Part shown: piece by piece, positions 1 through 6,741 of the stretch
Layout of the letters: the number at the start of each line of letters is the position of its first letter
How positions within the stretch are numbered: the first letter of the stretch is position 1
Assembly (NCBI GenBank): GCA_023667165.1
Contig: JAMPAO010000106.1
Span: 1 to 8,035, forward strand
Source of the DNA: Ruminococcus sp.
Lineage (GTDB): Bacteria > Bacillota > Clostridia > Oscillospirales > Ruminococcaceae
Reading direction: 5' to 3'
DNA: 8,035 nt
Program-made: the position numbers and the translations under genes
The notes under the pieces: generated by a model
The model's input: the letters and a program-made list of their open reading frames with translations, nothing else
What the model was told of the DNA's origin: nothing
The model's database searches: none

Positions 1-104
1 AACTTTGCTTTTTAGGTCTTGACTTTATTTAGCAGGTTTTTTATTTGTATACGCCTTATGCAAAGAGTTAATCGGATTTTAGCTGTATTGTAACCCAATT
101 GTAA

Positions 105-133
105 TTGCAAAACTGCGCAAATTTTGATATACT
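105..133 (+). promoter_or_regulatory. Sigma-A-type extended -10 promoter of the lipoprotein/phosphatase unit
   Basis: The -35 is TTGCAA (105-110) and the -10 is TATACT (128-133), separated by exactly 17 bp. A TG at 125-126, one base before the -10, makes it an extended -10 promoter. Transcription would start near 140, about 100 nt ahead of the lipoprotein start codon. The stretch at 1-104 is AT-rich and I see no gene, terminator or better promoter in it. Confidence 0.8.
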
Positions 134-150
134 ATCCTTTAGAGAATATA

Positions 151-211
151 ATACCGATTTCAAGCTGAAGCCTGTTTCGCCCGAAAACAAGGTTTTCAAA
201 AAAATCGGTAT
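151..211 (+). promoter_or_regulatory. Structured 5' leader: long-range inverted repeat enclosing a second stem
   Basis: ATACCGATTT (151-160) is a perfect 10-bp inverted repeat of AAATCGGTAT (202-211). The 41-nt interior can itself fold: CCTGTTTCG (171-179) pairs, with two bulges, to CGAAAACAAGG (182-192). The element sits between the predicted transcription start (about 140) and the ribosome binding site (227-232). It could therefore be a cis-regulatory RNA, an mRNA-stabilising structure, or a protein-binding site. It does not match a riboswitch class I recognise, and there is no U-tract after the outer stem, so it is not an intrinsic terminator. Confidence 0.45.
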
Positions 212-242
212 AAAATCGCTGTGCCAAAAGGACGAAAAGCCG

Positions 243-1538
243 ATGAAACCTTTTAAGCCAATACTCTCAACCATATTGTCCGCCCTGCTTTTTTCCGCCT
301 GCGCCGAGAAGCAAGCCGGCAGCGAAGAAGACGCCGTTCCCGAAATATCCGAAACGTCCGCGGTATCCGCTGCTTCCCCCGACGCGGCGGCGCTTAATCT
401 GAATGCCGAAAGCTCCCTTCCGCCCGCTCCCTTTACCGATCACACCTTTGAATTTAAGGGGGCAACGGAAAATTATATGATAATCATATCCAAAGGAGAG
501 TTTGAGGACGAAATATCCGTAGAGATCGAAAATAACCGATATGAGAGCAGGAATTTCGTCATTACCGCTCCGTCCGGCTACGTTCCCGAATTCCCCTATG
601 CAGCCAACCGTGCGGAAAGCGTGGTAAAAGTCATCTCCAACGATATCGACGATACATATATACCCGATATAATGCAGTTTACCTTCCTGCCCGTAAATGA
701 CGGTGAAACGGACGGTCAGAACAGCGAACAGCCTATCAGCAAGCTGTATACGGTGGACGGCTCGGGAGAGCTTAGAGAAATATATATCATCTACAGCCGC
801 GACGCCGACGGCGACGGAGAGGACGACGAGATCGTCAGCGAATATCTTGACAGAACGCAGCTCTATCACAGCGAGCCGGATAAATTCATCTATGAGATCG
901 CCGTTGACAGCGCTAATTTATATGACGGAGCGGGCGTTACACGCCCCGTGGAGCAGCGGGTAAAGATACGCACTCTGACCTTTGACAGCTCCGTTCCCTG
1001 TCTGCGGGCGGGTCTTGAGGAGCTCAGCGAGGATAATCCCCTTTACTTCGGCTACGCCTACTGGGCGGCAGCCAATTCCGCAGCGCAGTACTTTACAATG
1101 ACATCCTTTAACGTAAGCGACTGGGATAATTATATCGAAGTCCCCACCGCCGACGGCAGCGACTATACCGAGTATTTTTTCAGGATAGACGACAGCCGCT
1201 TTGAAACCACAGGCGATATGCTGGATTTTCTTATGACCGTGTTTACCGAAGCCGCAGCCAAACGGATATTATCCGAAGCGCCGCAGAAGTATCAGGATTA
1301 CGACGGCGGTATCTACGGAATAGTCGACGCCCATAACAACGACTATTCCTTAGGTACGCTCACCTTTTCGGGAATGGAGATCTCCGACAATAAAATGCTT
1401 TTCCGCTCACGGCAGGAAAAGTACGACGATCTGGGGAATTTCACAGGCTATACCGACGGCGGCAATTTTGTTATTACAACGGACGGCGGCGGAGTATGGC
1501 GCGTAAGCCAGTACCGTTACCCGTATTCGATAAACTGA
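243..1538 (+). CDS. Secreted lipoprotein of unknown function (431 aa)
   Basis: I chose the ATG at 243 because AAAAGGA (227-232) lies 10 nt upstream and because this start gives a clean lipoprotein signal: basic MKPFKP, a hydrophobic stretch, then the lipobox LFSAC with Cys20. The open frame continues upstream to a TTG at 105, but that codon is the -35 box itself. Residues about 21-62 are a Ser/Ala/Glu/Pro-rich linker, typical of a tether outside the membrane. The mature part looks beta-rich and acidic. At 187-195 it has an Asp-rich loop, DADGDGEDD, resembling Ca2+-binding loops of the EF-hand, thrombospondin-3 or FG-GAP kind; the twelfth EF-hand position is Val, so a classical EF-hand is unlikely. 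The C-terminus (about 355-431) is rich in Gly, Asp and aromatic residues. There is no catalytic signature I recognise. The protein should be anchored on the outer face of the membrane. It is probably cotranscribed with the phosphatase 45 nt downstream. Confidence 0.88.
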   Translation: MKPFKPILSTILSALLFSACAEKQAGSEEDAVPEISETSAVSAASPDAAALNLNAESSLPPAPFTDHTFEFKGATENYMIIISKGEFEDEISVEIENNRYESRNFVITAPSGYVPEFPYAANRAESVVKVISNDIDDTYIPDIMQFTFLPVNDGETDGQNSEQPISKLYTVDGSGELREIYIIYSRDADGDGEDDEIVSEYLDRTQLYHSEPDKFIYEIAVDSANLYDGAGVTRPVEQRVKIRTLTFDSSVPCLRAGLEELSEDNPLYFGYAYWAAANSAAQYFTMTSFNVSDWDNYIEVPTADGSDYTEYFFRIDDSRFETTGDMLDFLMTVFTEAAAKRILSEAPQKYQDYDGGIYGIVDAHNNDYSLGTLTFSGMEISDNKMLFRSRQEKYDDLGNFTGYTDGGNFVITTDGGGVWRVSQYRYPYSIN

Positions 1539-1583
1539 AGCTATAAAGCAGAGCTTTGAAGCTCCAAAAGGACAGTGATCTAT

Positions 1584-2309
1584 ATGAGAATACTTATCAT
1601 ACGTCACGGCGATCCCGATTACGACCTTGACAGCCTTACTCCCAAGGGAAGGATCGAAGCGGCGCTGCTGGCGGAAAGGCTGAAAAACGAGAATATCGGC
1701 ACATTTTACGTTTCCCCCTTGGGCAGAGCCAGGGACACTGCTCAATATACCCTTGACGCAGTAAACATGACTGCCGAAACAATGCCTTGGCTGCGTGAGT
1801 TTCACGCTCCCGTGACGGATCCCCGCACAGGTCAGCCGCGTCTGCCTTGGGATCTGCTGCCCGAGGACTGGACGTCTGAGGAGAAATATTACAGCGAAAA
1901 GGACTGGCACACCTCCCGCATGATGATGTCGGGAAATGTGATAAGCGAAGCAAAAAGGGTAGCCGAGGGTATAGACGGCATTCTTGCCCGTCACGGCTAT
2001 GAGCGCAGCGGCAGGATATACCGAGCGGTACGGCCCAACCGCGAAACAGCGGCTCTTTTCTGTCATTTCGGAGTTGAATGCGTAATGCTGGGACATATTC
2101 TGGGCATATCCCCCGTAGTGCTGTGGCACGGTTTCTGCGCAGCGCCCTCCTCCGTAACGTCGCTGATATCCGAGGAGCGGAGAAACGGCACGGCATATTT
2201 CCGCATGAACGCTTTCGGAGATACGGGACACCTGTACGCGGCGGGAGAAAGTCCCGCCTTTGCCGCCCGTTTCTGCGAAACGTTTGACTCCGATGAACGT
2301 CACGATTGA
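1584..2309 (+). CDS. Histidine phosphatase superfamily protein (phosphoglycerate-mutase-like)
   Basis: The 241-aa cytoplasmic protein opens with the family's phosphate-binding motif RHG (Arg7-His8-Gly9), where His8 would be the phosphorylated residue. The other conserved pocket residues are in order: SPLGRARDTA at 44-53 (Arg48), the acid Glu72 in WLREF, and the second histidine His161 in CHFG. The family includes phosphoglycerate mutases, cobalamin-pathway phosphatases, sugar-phosphate phosphatases and broad phosphomonoesterases; nothing here separates these. I prefer ATG 1584 over the in-frame GTG at 1575 because AAAAGGA (1566-1572) is 11 nt from the ATG but only 2 nt from the GTG, and because the family usually starts a few residues before RHG. 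The gap to the upstream lipoprotein is 45 nt. It holds only a 5-bp hairpin (1545-1557) without a U-tract, so cotranscription is likely. The gene ends just before a strong terminator. Confidence 0.92.
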   Translation: MRILIIRHGDPDYDLDSLTPKGRIEAALLAERLKNENIGTFYVSPLGRARDTAQYTLDAVNMTAETMPWLREFHAPVTDPRTGQPRLPWDLLPEDWTSEEKYYSEKDWHTSRMMMSGNVISEAKRVAEGIDGILARHGYERSGRIYRAVRPNRETAALFCHFGVECVMLGHILGISPVVLWHGFCAAPSSVTSLISEERRNGTAYFRMNAFGDTGHLYAAGESPAFAARFCETFDSDERHD

Positions 2310-2318
2310 CGATATCAT

Positions 2319-2358
2319 AAAAATACCGGAAGCTAAAGACCGCTTCCGGTATTTTTTT
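2319..2358 (+). terminator. Strong intrinsic terminator, probably bidirectional
   Basis: The stem arms are AAAATACCGGAAGC (2320-2333) and GCTTCCGGTATTTT (2342-2355), a perfect match with an 8-nt loop. Seven Ts run from 2352 to 2358. On the minus strand the same stem is followed by five Ts (2319-2323). It lies 10 nt after the phosphatase stop and 13 nt past the GH5 stop on the other strand, so it can end both convergent units. Confidence 0.93.
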
Positions 2359-2370
2359 CACACAGGCCTG

Positions 2371-3780
2371 TCACTTAGCCGCGTTTATAAGCGCGTCGAC
2401 AACGTCCTTGAATACCCATTTGCCGGTCTGTCGTCTGTACAGACCGAAGCATTCGTTGCCCTTTGAGGTACCGGAATTATTGTCCCACCATACGCAGGGA
2501 ATGCCGTATTTCTTTGCGCCCTTTACGTAATATTCCGCCCATTTGCAGCGGTCGGCGTCATCGCTCTTGTTGACCGCGCCGAACTCGCCGATCACAACGG
2601 GAGTACCCTTGCTTATAAATATATCGTTAAGGTCGGAGAAAAACTTATCAAGCTCCTTCATGTCGCTTTCGGAGAATTTGCCCGAATAATCGCCGTTCAT
2701 TGCGTAATTGTAAGGGGAATAGGCATGAACGGAAACTATGATGTTGTCGTCGTCGGGAAGCTTCATTCCCTTGAGGATCGAAGTGCTCGACGTAGCCGCG
2801 TAGCAGGGTACCATGACCTTGCGGGTGGTATTGTTGCCGCCTGTTTTGCGGATAGCCTCAACGATCTTTTCATTAAGCGTGTAAACTATCTCGCGCTCTG
2901 CGGCGGTTCCGCCCGTCCATTCCTTGGCGCTTCCCTCCGTTCTGGGTTCGTTGAGCGTTTCGAATATGAGCTTGCCGTCGTACGACTTGAACGTATTTGA
3001 TATCTGCGTCCACAGCTTTGTCATCTTTGTAACGGACTGCTGTAATACCTTTTCGTCCTTTACGCAGCCGCCGATATCGTAATATTCGTTGTCGTGATGG
3101 GAGTTGAGGATAACGTACACGTCCTTGTTATAGGCGTAATCCACCACTTCCTTTACACGGTTCATCCACTCGGCGTCCACATTTCCTGCCTTGTCGGTAT
3201 GCCTGCCCCATGAAACGGGTATTCTTATTGTCTTAAATCCTGCGGCGATAACATCGTCTATCATCTTCTGCGTGGTTTTGGGATTGCCCCAGACGGTTTC
3301 CGAGCTTAACCCGCTTCCGAGAGCGTCAAGGCTGTTTCCCAAATTCCAGCCTATCTTCATATGCGATACCGTTTCCGAAGCAGATGACTTGAGATCGGGC
3401 AAAGCAAGGTCGTCGGACAGGATAGCCACCGGCTGCTTTCTTCCCGTTTTACCCGTTCTTCCGACATTGACCGTCGCCTTGTCGGAAACGGATGTACCCT
3501 TGATCGTAACCGTGATCTCCGCCGTGCCGTTTTTCAAGCCCTTGACCTTCCCCTCCGAATTTACCGACGCCACGCTCTTATCCGAGCTGCTCCAGCTAAG
3601 CGTGTAATCGGATATTCCCGTTACAGAGGCTTCAAGAACAGCCGTCCTGCCTTTCATGACAGATACCGTATCGGAAACAAGGCTTATCTTCGGGTCAGCC
3701 GCGAAAACGGACGCGCCGAAGCTGCATATCATGCTCATTATCATGGCAAATACCATGACCAACGCCGATTTTCTTTTCAT
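2371..3780 (-). CDS. Secreted GH5 (likely GH5_4) endo-beta-glucanase/xyloglucanase with N-terminal Ig-like domain
   Basis: This 469-aa extracellular enzyme would cut internal beta-1,4-glucan bonds. Numbering starts at MKRKSAL. The signal peptide is about 1-27 (cleavage near VFA/ADPK). An Ig-like Big_2 domain spans about 30-107 (SWSSSDKSVASV, then GTAEITVT), followed by a short linker and the GH5 (beta/alpha)8 barrel from about 143 to the end. Catalytic markers are all present: Arg186 in TIRIPVSW, His228-His229 in NSHHDN, the acid/base Glu278 in LNEPR, His352/Tyr354 in VHAYSPY, the nucleophile Glu399 in VVIGEFG, and the subsite Trps near 431-432. The GWNLGNSLDA and WGNPKTT segments are typical of GH5 subfamily 4, which includes xyloglucanases, lichenases and endoglucanases. 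There is no dockerin, CBM or LPXTG, so it should be a free secreted enzyme. The ATG at 3789 overlaps the ribosome binding site AAAGGA, so I use the ATG at 3780, 8 nt from that site. It is the last gene of the operon, 32 nt after VanZ. Confidence 0.93.
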   Translation of the reverse strand: MKRKSALVMVFAMIMSMICSFGASVFAADPKISLVSDTVSVMKGRTAVLEASVTGISDYTLSWSSSDKSVASVNSEGKVKGLKNGTAEITVTIKGTSVSDKATVNVGRTGKTGRKQPVAILSDDLALPDLKSSASETVSHMKIGWNLGNSLDALGSGLSSETVWGNPKTTQKMIDDVIAAGFKTIRIPVSWGRHTDKAGNVDAEWMNRVKEVVDYAYNKDVYVILNSHHDNEYYDIGGCVKDEKVLQQSVTKMTKLWTQISNTFKSYDGKLIFETLNEPRTEGSAKEWTGGTAAEREIVYTLNEKIVEAIRKTGGNNTTRKVMVPCYAATSSTSILKGMKLPDDDNIIVSVHAYSPYNYAMNGDYSGKFSESDMKELDKFFSDLNDIFISKGTPVVIGEFGAVNKSDDADRCKWAEYYVKGAKKYGIPCVWWDNNSGTSKGNECFGLYRRQTGKWVFKDVVDALINAAK

Positions 3781-3812
3781 ACTATCCATCCTTTCATGAA
3801 AAAAATATTATT

Positions 3813-4250
3813 TTATTCTTTCTTTCCGCCGATGATCTTAAATATAAGCATAGCTGCCGCCGCGCCCGCCAGCGCCCCGCAGGAATCCAGCAGCACGTCC
3901 GCCGCCATACACGCCCGTCCCGGCACGAAATACTGATGTATCTCGTCGCTTACAGCGTACAGCGAAGAAACGGCTGCGGCTGCGGGCAGACGTCTTTTCA
4001 CGCCCGTCAGCCGGTTTCCCGTATAGAGCAGACCGCCCAGCAGCGCGTATTCCAGAAAATGCGCCGTCTTTCGGACGATAACGGTCAGCCTCTCCGTAAG
4101 AGAACCGTCATGCCTTATCATATCCACCACGGTATCGCTTAAAACGGAGGATTCGCCGGCAGACTGTGCCGAGAAGAAAAATATTGCTGCCATACATATC
4201 AGCGCCGGCAGATATGCCAAAAGGATCTTCAGCGGTTTTTTCATTTTCAT
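3813..4250 (-). CDS. VanZ-family integral membrane protein
   Basis: This 145-aa protein has about four membrane segments (roughly 8-26, 62-78, 86-102 and 117-139). It carries the VanZ-like signature residues: FSAQS at 26-30, RKTAHFLEY at 60-68, SDEIHQYFVPGR at 101-112, and Asp118/Asp122 in DVLLDS. VanZ was named for low-level teicoplanin resistance in enterococci, but most relatives are uncharacterised membrane proteins and no enzymatic activity is established. The size is typical for a single-domain member. The gene lies 13 nt after GH31 and 32 nt before GH5 on the same strand, so it should be cotranscribed. I see only a weak Shine-Dalgarno before ATG 4250, which suggests translational coupling to GH31. 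ATG 4244 is an alternative start two codons in. Family assignment is firm; the role in this operon is unknown. Confidence 0.9.
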   Translation of the reverse strand: MKMKKPLKILLAYLPALICMAAIFFFSAQSAGESSVLSDTVVDMIRHDGSLTERLTVIVRKTAHFLEYALLGGLLYTGNRLTGVKRRLPAAAAVSSLYAVSDEIHQYFVPGRACMAADVLLDSCGALAGAAAAMLIFKIIGGKKE

Positions 4251-4263
4251 AGCGGATACCGTC

Positions 4264-6603
4264 TTACAGCTTGATGATGACCTTTCCCGCCGCTGTGGGA
4301 GATACGTTCACGGCTTCGCCTCCCGCGACCTTTACCGTAAAGCTCTTGTCTGTGTTGGTGTACGATACCTCCACGCTGTCGCCTCTGCGCACAGCGGTAA
4401 TGGTGAATATCTTATCCGCAGACGTATCGTAAACGTCGGCGGTTATCTCCTTGCCCTCGCTCGGCGCATAGATAACAAACTCCGCGCCGTCAAGATAATC
4501 ATATTCGAAATCCCTTTCGAAATTTCCGTAGGCGATAATGCTGTCGGGTCTTGCAAGGCAGGGCAGACCGAAATAATCATACTGCTTGGTGTAATATTTT
4601 CCGCCCTCGAAGACTTCTCCGCTGATAATGTCCGTCCAGGTACCCTCGGGAACGTAGAATTCCGCTGTTCCCCTGTCGTTGAGTATGGGAGCTACAAGGA
4701 TATTATCTCCGAACATATACTGCTTGTCAAGGGTAAGGCAGGCGGGATCGCCGGCGAAGTCTATGACCATCGCCCTCATCATGGGAATGCCCGTTTCATG
4801 GGTCTTTACAGCCTGCGCCCAGTTATAGGGCATCAGTCTGCCCTTAAGCTTTGTAAAGAAACGGAGAACGTCCACCGACTCCTCGTCAAAGAGCCAGGGT
4901 ACACGGTAGGATGAATTTCCGTGAAGACGGGAATGAGTTGAGAACAGACCGAAAGCCGCCCATCTTTTGTAGATATCGGGAGTAGCCGTAGCCTCAAAAC
5001 CCGACATATCGTGGCTGAAGAAGCCGAAACCGGATATACAAAGGGAAAGACCGCCTCTTATCGTTTCCGCCATTGAGGTATATTCCGCAGAGCAGTCGCC
5101 TCCCCAGTGTACGGGGAATTTCTGTCCGCCCACGGTAGCGGAGCGGGCAAACAGGCACGCCTTGTTCTCGCCGTAATATTCCTTAAGCACGTTAAATACG
5201 GTTTTATTGTAAAGATAGGTATAATAGTTATGCATTGCAATGGGATCGGAACCGTCGAAATATTTTACCTTTGTGGGTATTCTTTCGCCGAAGTCGGTCT
5301 TGAAGCAGTCAACGCCCATATCGCAAAGCGCCTTTAATTTGGAAGCGTACCATTCGCAGGCTGCGGGGTTGGTGAAATCCACCAGAGCCATTCCCGGCTG
5401 CCACATATCGCACTGGAACACGCTGCCGTCAAGGTTTTTGATAAAATATCCGCCCTTTACGCCCTCGTCGAAGAGCTTTGATTTTTGGGCGATGTAGGGA
5501 TTTATCCAAACGCATATTTCCAGCTTCTTGTCCTTTTTCAGCCGTCCCAGCATAGCCGCAGGGTCGGGGAACTGCCTTTTGTCCCACTCAAAGTCGCACC
5601 ATTGGAATTCTTTCATCCAGAAGCAGTCGAAATGGAACACCTGAAGCGGGATATCTCTTTCCGCCATGCCGTCGATAAACGATGTGACCGTTTCTTCGTC
5701 GTAATTGGTGGTAAACGAGGTGGTAAGCCACAGACCGAAGGTATACGCGGGAGGAAGAGCGGGTCTGCCCGTAAGCGCGGTGTAATTCGTAAGCACTCCG
5801 CCGATATTTTCACCGCCTATGACAAAATACTGCAAACGCTCGCCCGGAACGGTAAAGGATACCTTTGAAACGGTGTCGGAGCATACCTCGAAGGATACCT
5901 TGTCGGAGGAATTTACAAAAATGCCGTAACCCGACGAGGAAATATAAAAAGGAATGCTCTTGTAGGACTGGTCGGAGCAGGTGCCGCCGTCGGAATTCCA
6001 TATCTCCACAGTCTGACCGTTTTTAACGAAGGGGGTGAATTTCTCGCCGAATCCGTAGAAATATTCTCCCACGTTCATTGTAAGCTGTTCTCTTATGTAT
6101 GTGGTGCGGCTGTCCTGAGGATAGCTCCAGAAAGTATCGTCCCGCATGGCGTCCAGACGCGCGGACGCTTTGAATTTGTTCTCGTTTATCACCGCCGAGC
6201 TTCTCCATGCGCCGCCGGTAAGCCGCCTGTCCTTGTAATAATACTGCACGCTCCAGCTATATTTTCCGATGACAGCCTTTGTATCTCCGGAAATAAGCTC
6301 CCAGCAGTCATCCTTTTCGATCACCTCGGGAGTATATCCCTGATCCTCCTCCAGCTCAAATTCAGGCTGATTGCCGAGAGTGCCCTTGTAATGGTCGATC
6401 GTCACCTTAATAACGTCCTTTTGGGAAGACGTAAAGGTAATGTCCAGACAGGGACCTCCCAGCGTCATTCCTCTGTTCTGAATGTACTGGCAAGGGGCGT
6501 ATACGTTAATGCCGTTCTCCACCCTTGTGATCTCATAGGCCTGAGAGGTGTAATTTACCTCGTACCCCCTCTGATTGAGCCAGAATCCGTCCGCAAACTT
6601 CAT
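4264..6603 (-). CDS. yicI: GH31 alpha-xylosidase, YicI type
   Basis: The 779-aa enzyme matches the E. coli alpha-xylosidase YicI (772 aa) in length and motif order. It should release alpha-1,6-linked xylose from the non-reducing end of xyloglucan oligosaccharides or isoprimeverose, retaining configuration. The N-terminal beta-sandwich is about 1-275, the catalytic barrel about 280-610, and C-terminal beta domains follow. The nucleophile is Asp437 in KTDFGER and the acid/base is Asp503 in HWGGDC; their spacing (66) equals that of YicI D416/D482. Lys435 and the FDCFWM segment (Cys327, Phe328) correspond to YicI residues known to favour xylose over glucose, which supports alpha-xylosidase over alpha-glucosidase. 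There is no signal peptide, so it acts in the cytoplasm on imported sugars. AAGGAGG (6611-6617) lies 7 nt before the ATG. It is first in the operon with VanZ and GH5. The symbol names the family type, not proven orthology. Confidence 0.95.
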   Translation of the reverse strand: MKFADGFWLNQRGYEVNYTSQAYEITRVENGINVYAPCQYIQNRGMTLGGPCLDITFTSSQKDVIKVTIDHYKGTLGNQPEFELEEDQGYTPEVIEKDDCWELISGDTKAVIGKYSWSVQYYYKDRRLTGGAWRSSAVINENKFKASARLDAMRDDTFWSYPQDSRTTYIREQLTMNVGEYFYGFGEKFTPFVKNGQTVEIWNSDGGTCSDQSYKSIPFYISSSGYGIFVNSSDKVSFEVCSDTVSKVSFTVPGERLQYFVIGGENIGGVLTNYTALTGRPALPPAYTFGLWLTTSFTTNYDEETVTSFIDGMAERDIPLQVFHFDCFWMKEFQWCDFEWDKRQFPDPAAMLGRLKKDKKLEICVWINPYIAQKSKLFDEGVKGGYFIKNLDGSVFQCDMWQPGMALVDFTNPAACEWYASKLKALCDMGVDCFKTDFGERIPTKVKYFDGSDPIAMHNYYTYLYNKTVFNVLKEYYGENKACLFARSATVGGQKFPVHWGGDCSAEYTSMAETIRGGLSLCISGFGFFSHDMSGFEATATPDIYKRWAAFGLFSTHSRLHGNSSYRVPWLFDEESVDVLRFFTKLKGRLMPYNWAQAVKTHETGIPMMRAMVIDFAGDPACLTLDKQYMFGDNILVAPILNDRGTAEFYVPEGTWTDIISGEVFEGGKYYTKQYDYFGLPCLARPDSIIAYGNFERDFEYDYLDGAEFVIYAPSEGKEITADVYDTSADKIFTITAVRRGDSVEVSYTNTDKSFTVKVAGGEAVNVSPTAAGKVIIKL

Positions 6604-6610
6604 ATTTTTT

Positions 6611-6617
6611 CCTCCTT
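6611..6617 (-). promoter_or_regulatory. Strong ribosome binding site of the GH31 gene
   Basis: On the minus strand AAGGAGG lies 7 nt before ATG 6603. It is the best Shine-Dalgarno in the operon; the VanZ gene has almost none and the GH5 gene has AAAGGA. Confidence 0.85.
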
Positions 6618-6642
6618 ATATAATGATATATTTGCCGATATT

Positions 6643-6664
6643 AAAAAATACAGAAAATCCGTAT
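6643..6664 (-). promoter_or_regulatory. Weak hairpin with U-tract in the GH31 leader
   Basis: In the minus-strand transcript ATACGG (6664-6659) can pair with CTGTAT (6653-6648), with one G-U pair and a 5-nt loop, followed directly by a run of Us (6643-6648). It lies about 10 nt downstream of the predicted start of transcription. The shape is terminator-like, but the 6-bp AT-rich stem is too weak to call it an attenuator with confidence. Confidence 0.2.
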
Positions 6665-6666
6665 AT

Positions 6667-6682
6667 ATGTTATCGTTTACAT
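6667..6682 (-). promoter_or_regulatory. cre-like operator at the GH31 operon promoter
   Basis: On the minus strand the site reads ATGTAAACGATAACAT. It fits every position of the Bacillus cre consensus WTGNAANCGNWWNCAW, the operator of CcpA; other LacI-family repressors use similar sites. It begins in the -10 element and covers the predicted transcription start, a position where bound repressor would block initiation. This predicts carbon-catabolite repression or control by a local LacI-type regulator; no such regulator is encoded in the window. Confidence 0.7.
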
Positions 6683-6709
6683 TGTATAACATCACCAAAG
6701 AAATGTCAA
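6681..6709 (-). promoter_or_regulatory. Sigma-A promoter of the GH31-VanZ-GH5 operon
   Basis: On the minus strand a perfect -35 TTGACA (6709-6704) and a -10 TACAAT (6686-6681) are separated by 17 bp. The predicted start is near 6674, giving a leader of about 70 nt. The -35 lies only about 33 nt after the stop codon of the upstream lipoprotein gene. Confidence 0.87.
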
Positions 6710-6741
6710 GACTTTTTGAATTTTTTACAATTTGGCAACAT

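Noticed and set aside
19..51. TTGACT and TGTATA as a promoter at the left edge
   Set aside because: The boxes are 21 bp apart, too far for a sigma-A promoter, and a much better one lies at 105-133.
105..242. N-terminal extension of the first lipoprotein to the TTG at 105
   Set aside because: The TTG is the promoter -35 itself, the extension has no ribosome binding site, and it would bury the lipoprotein signal peptide 46 residues inside the protein.
267..869. 200-aa open frame antisense to the first lipoprotein gene
   Set aside because: It has no ribosome binding site or family motif and mirrors a well-supported gene; skewed codon use in the real gene can leave the opposite strand open.
1989..1997. 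Second RHG tripeptide (residues 136-138) in the histidine phosphatase, hinting at a domain duplication
   Set aside because: It is not preceded by the hydrophobic strand of the catalytic motif and no second set of conserved residues follows, so it is a chance match.
1407..2361. Long antisense frames (303 and 241 aa) opposite the histidine phosphatase
   Set aside because: Both are composed of low-information Arg/Ser/Cys-rich sequence, cross the terminator or a gene boundary, and lack start signals. The plus-strand gene has all its catalytic motifs.
3781..3789. Upstream ATG (3789) for the GH5 gene
   Set aside because: It overlaps the Shine-Dalgarno AAAGGA, which is properly spaced only for ATG 3780.
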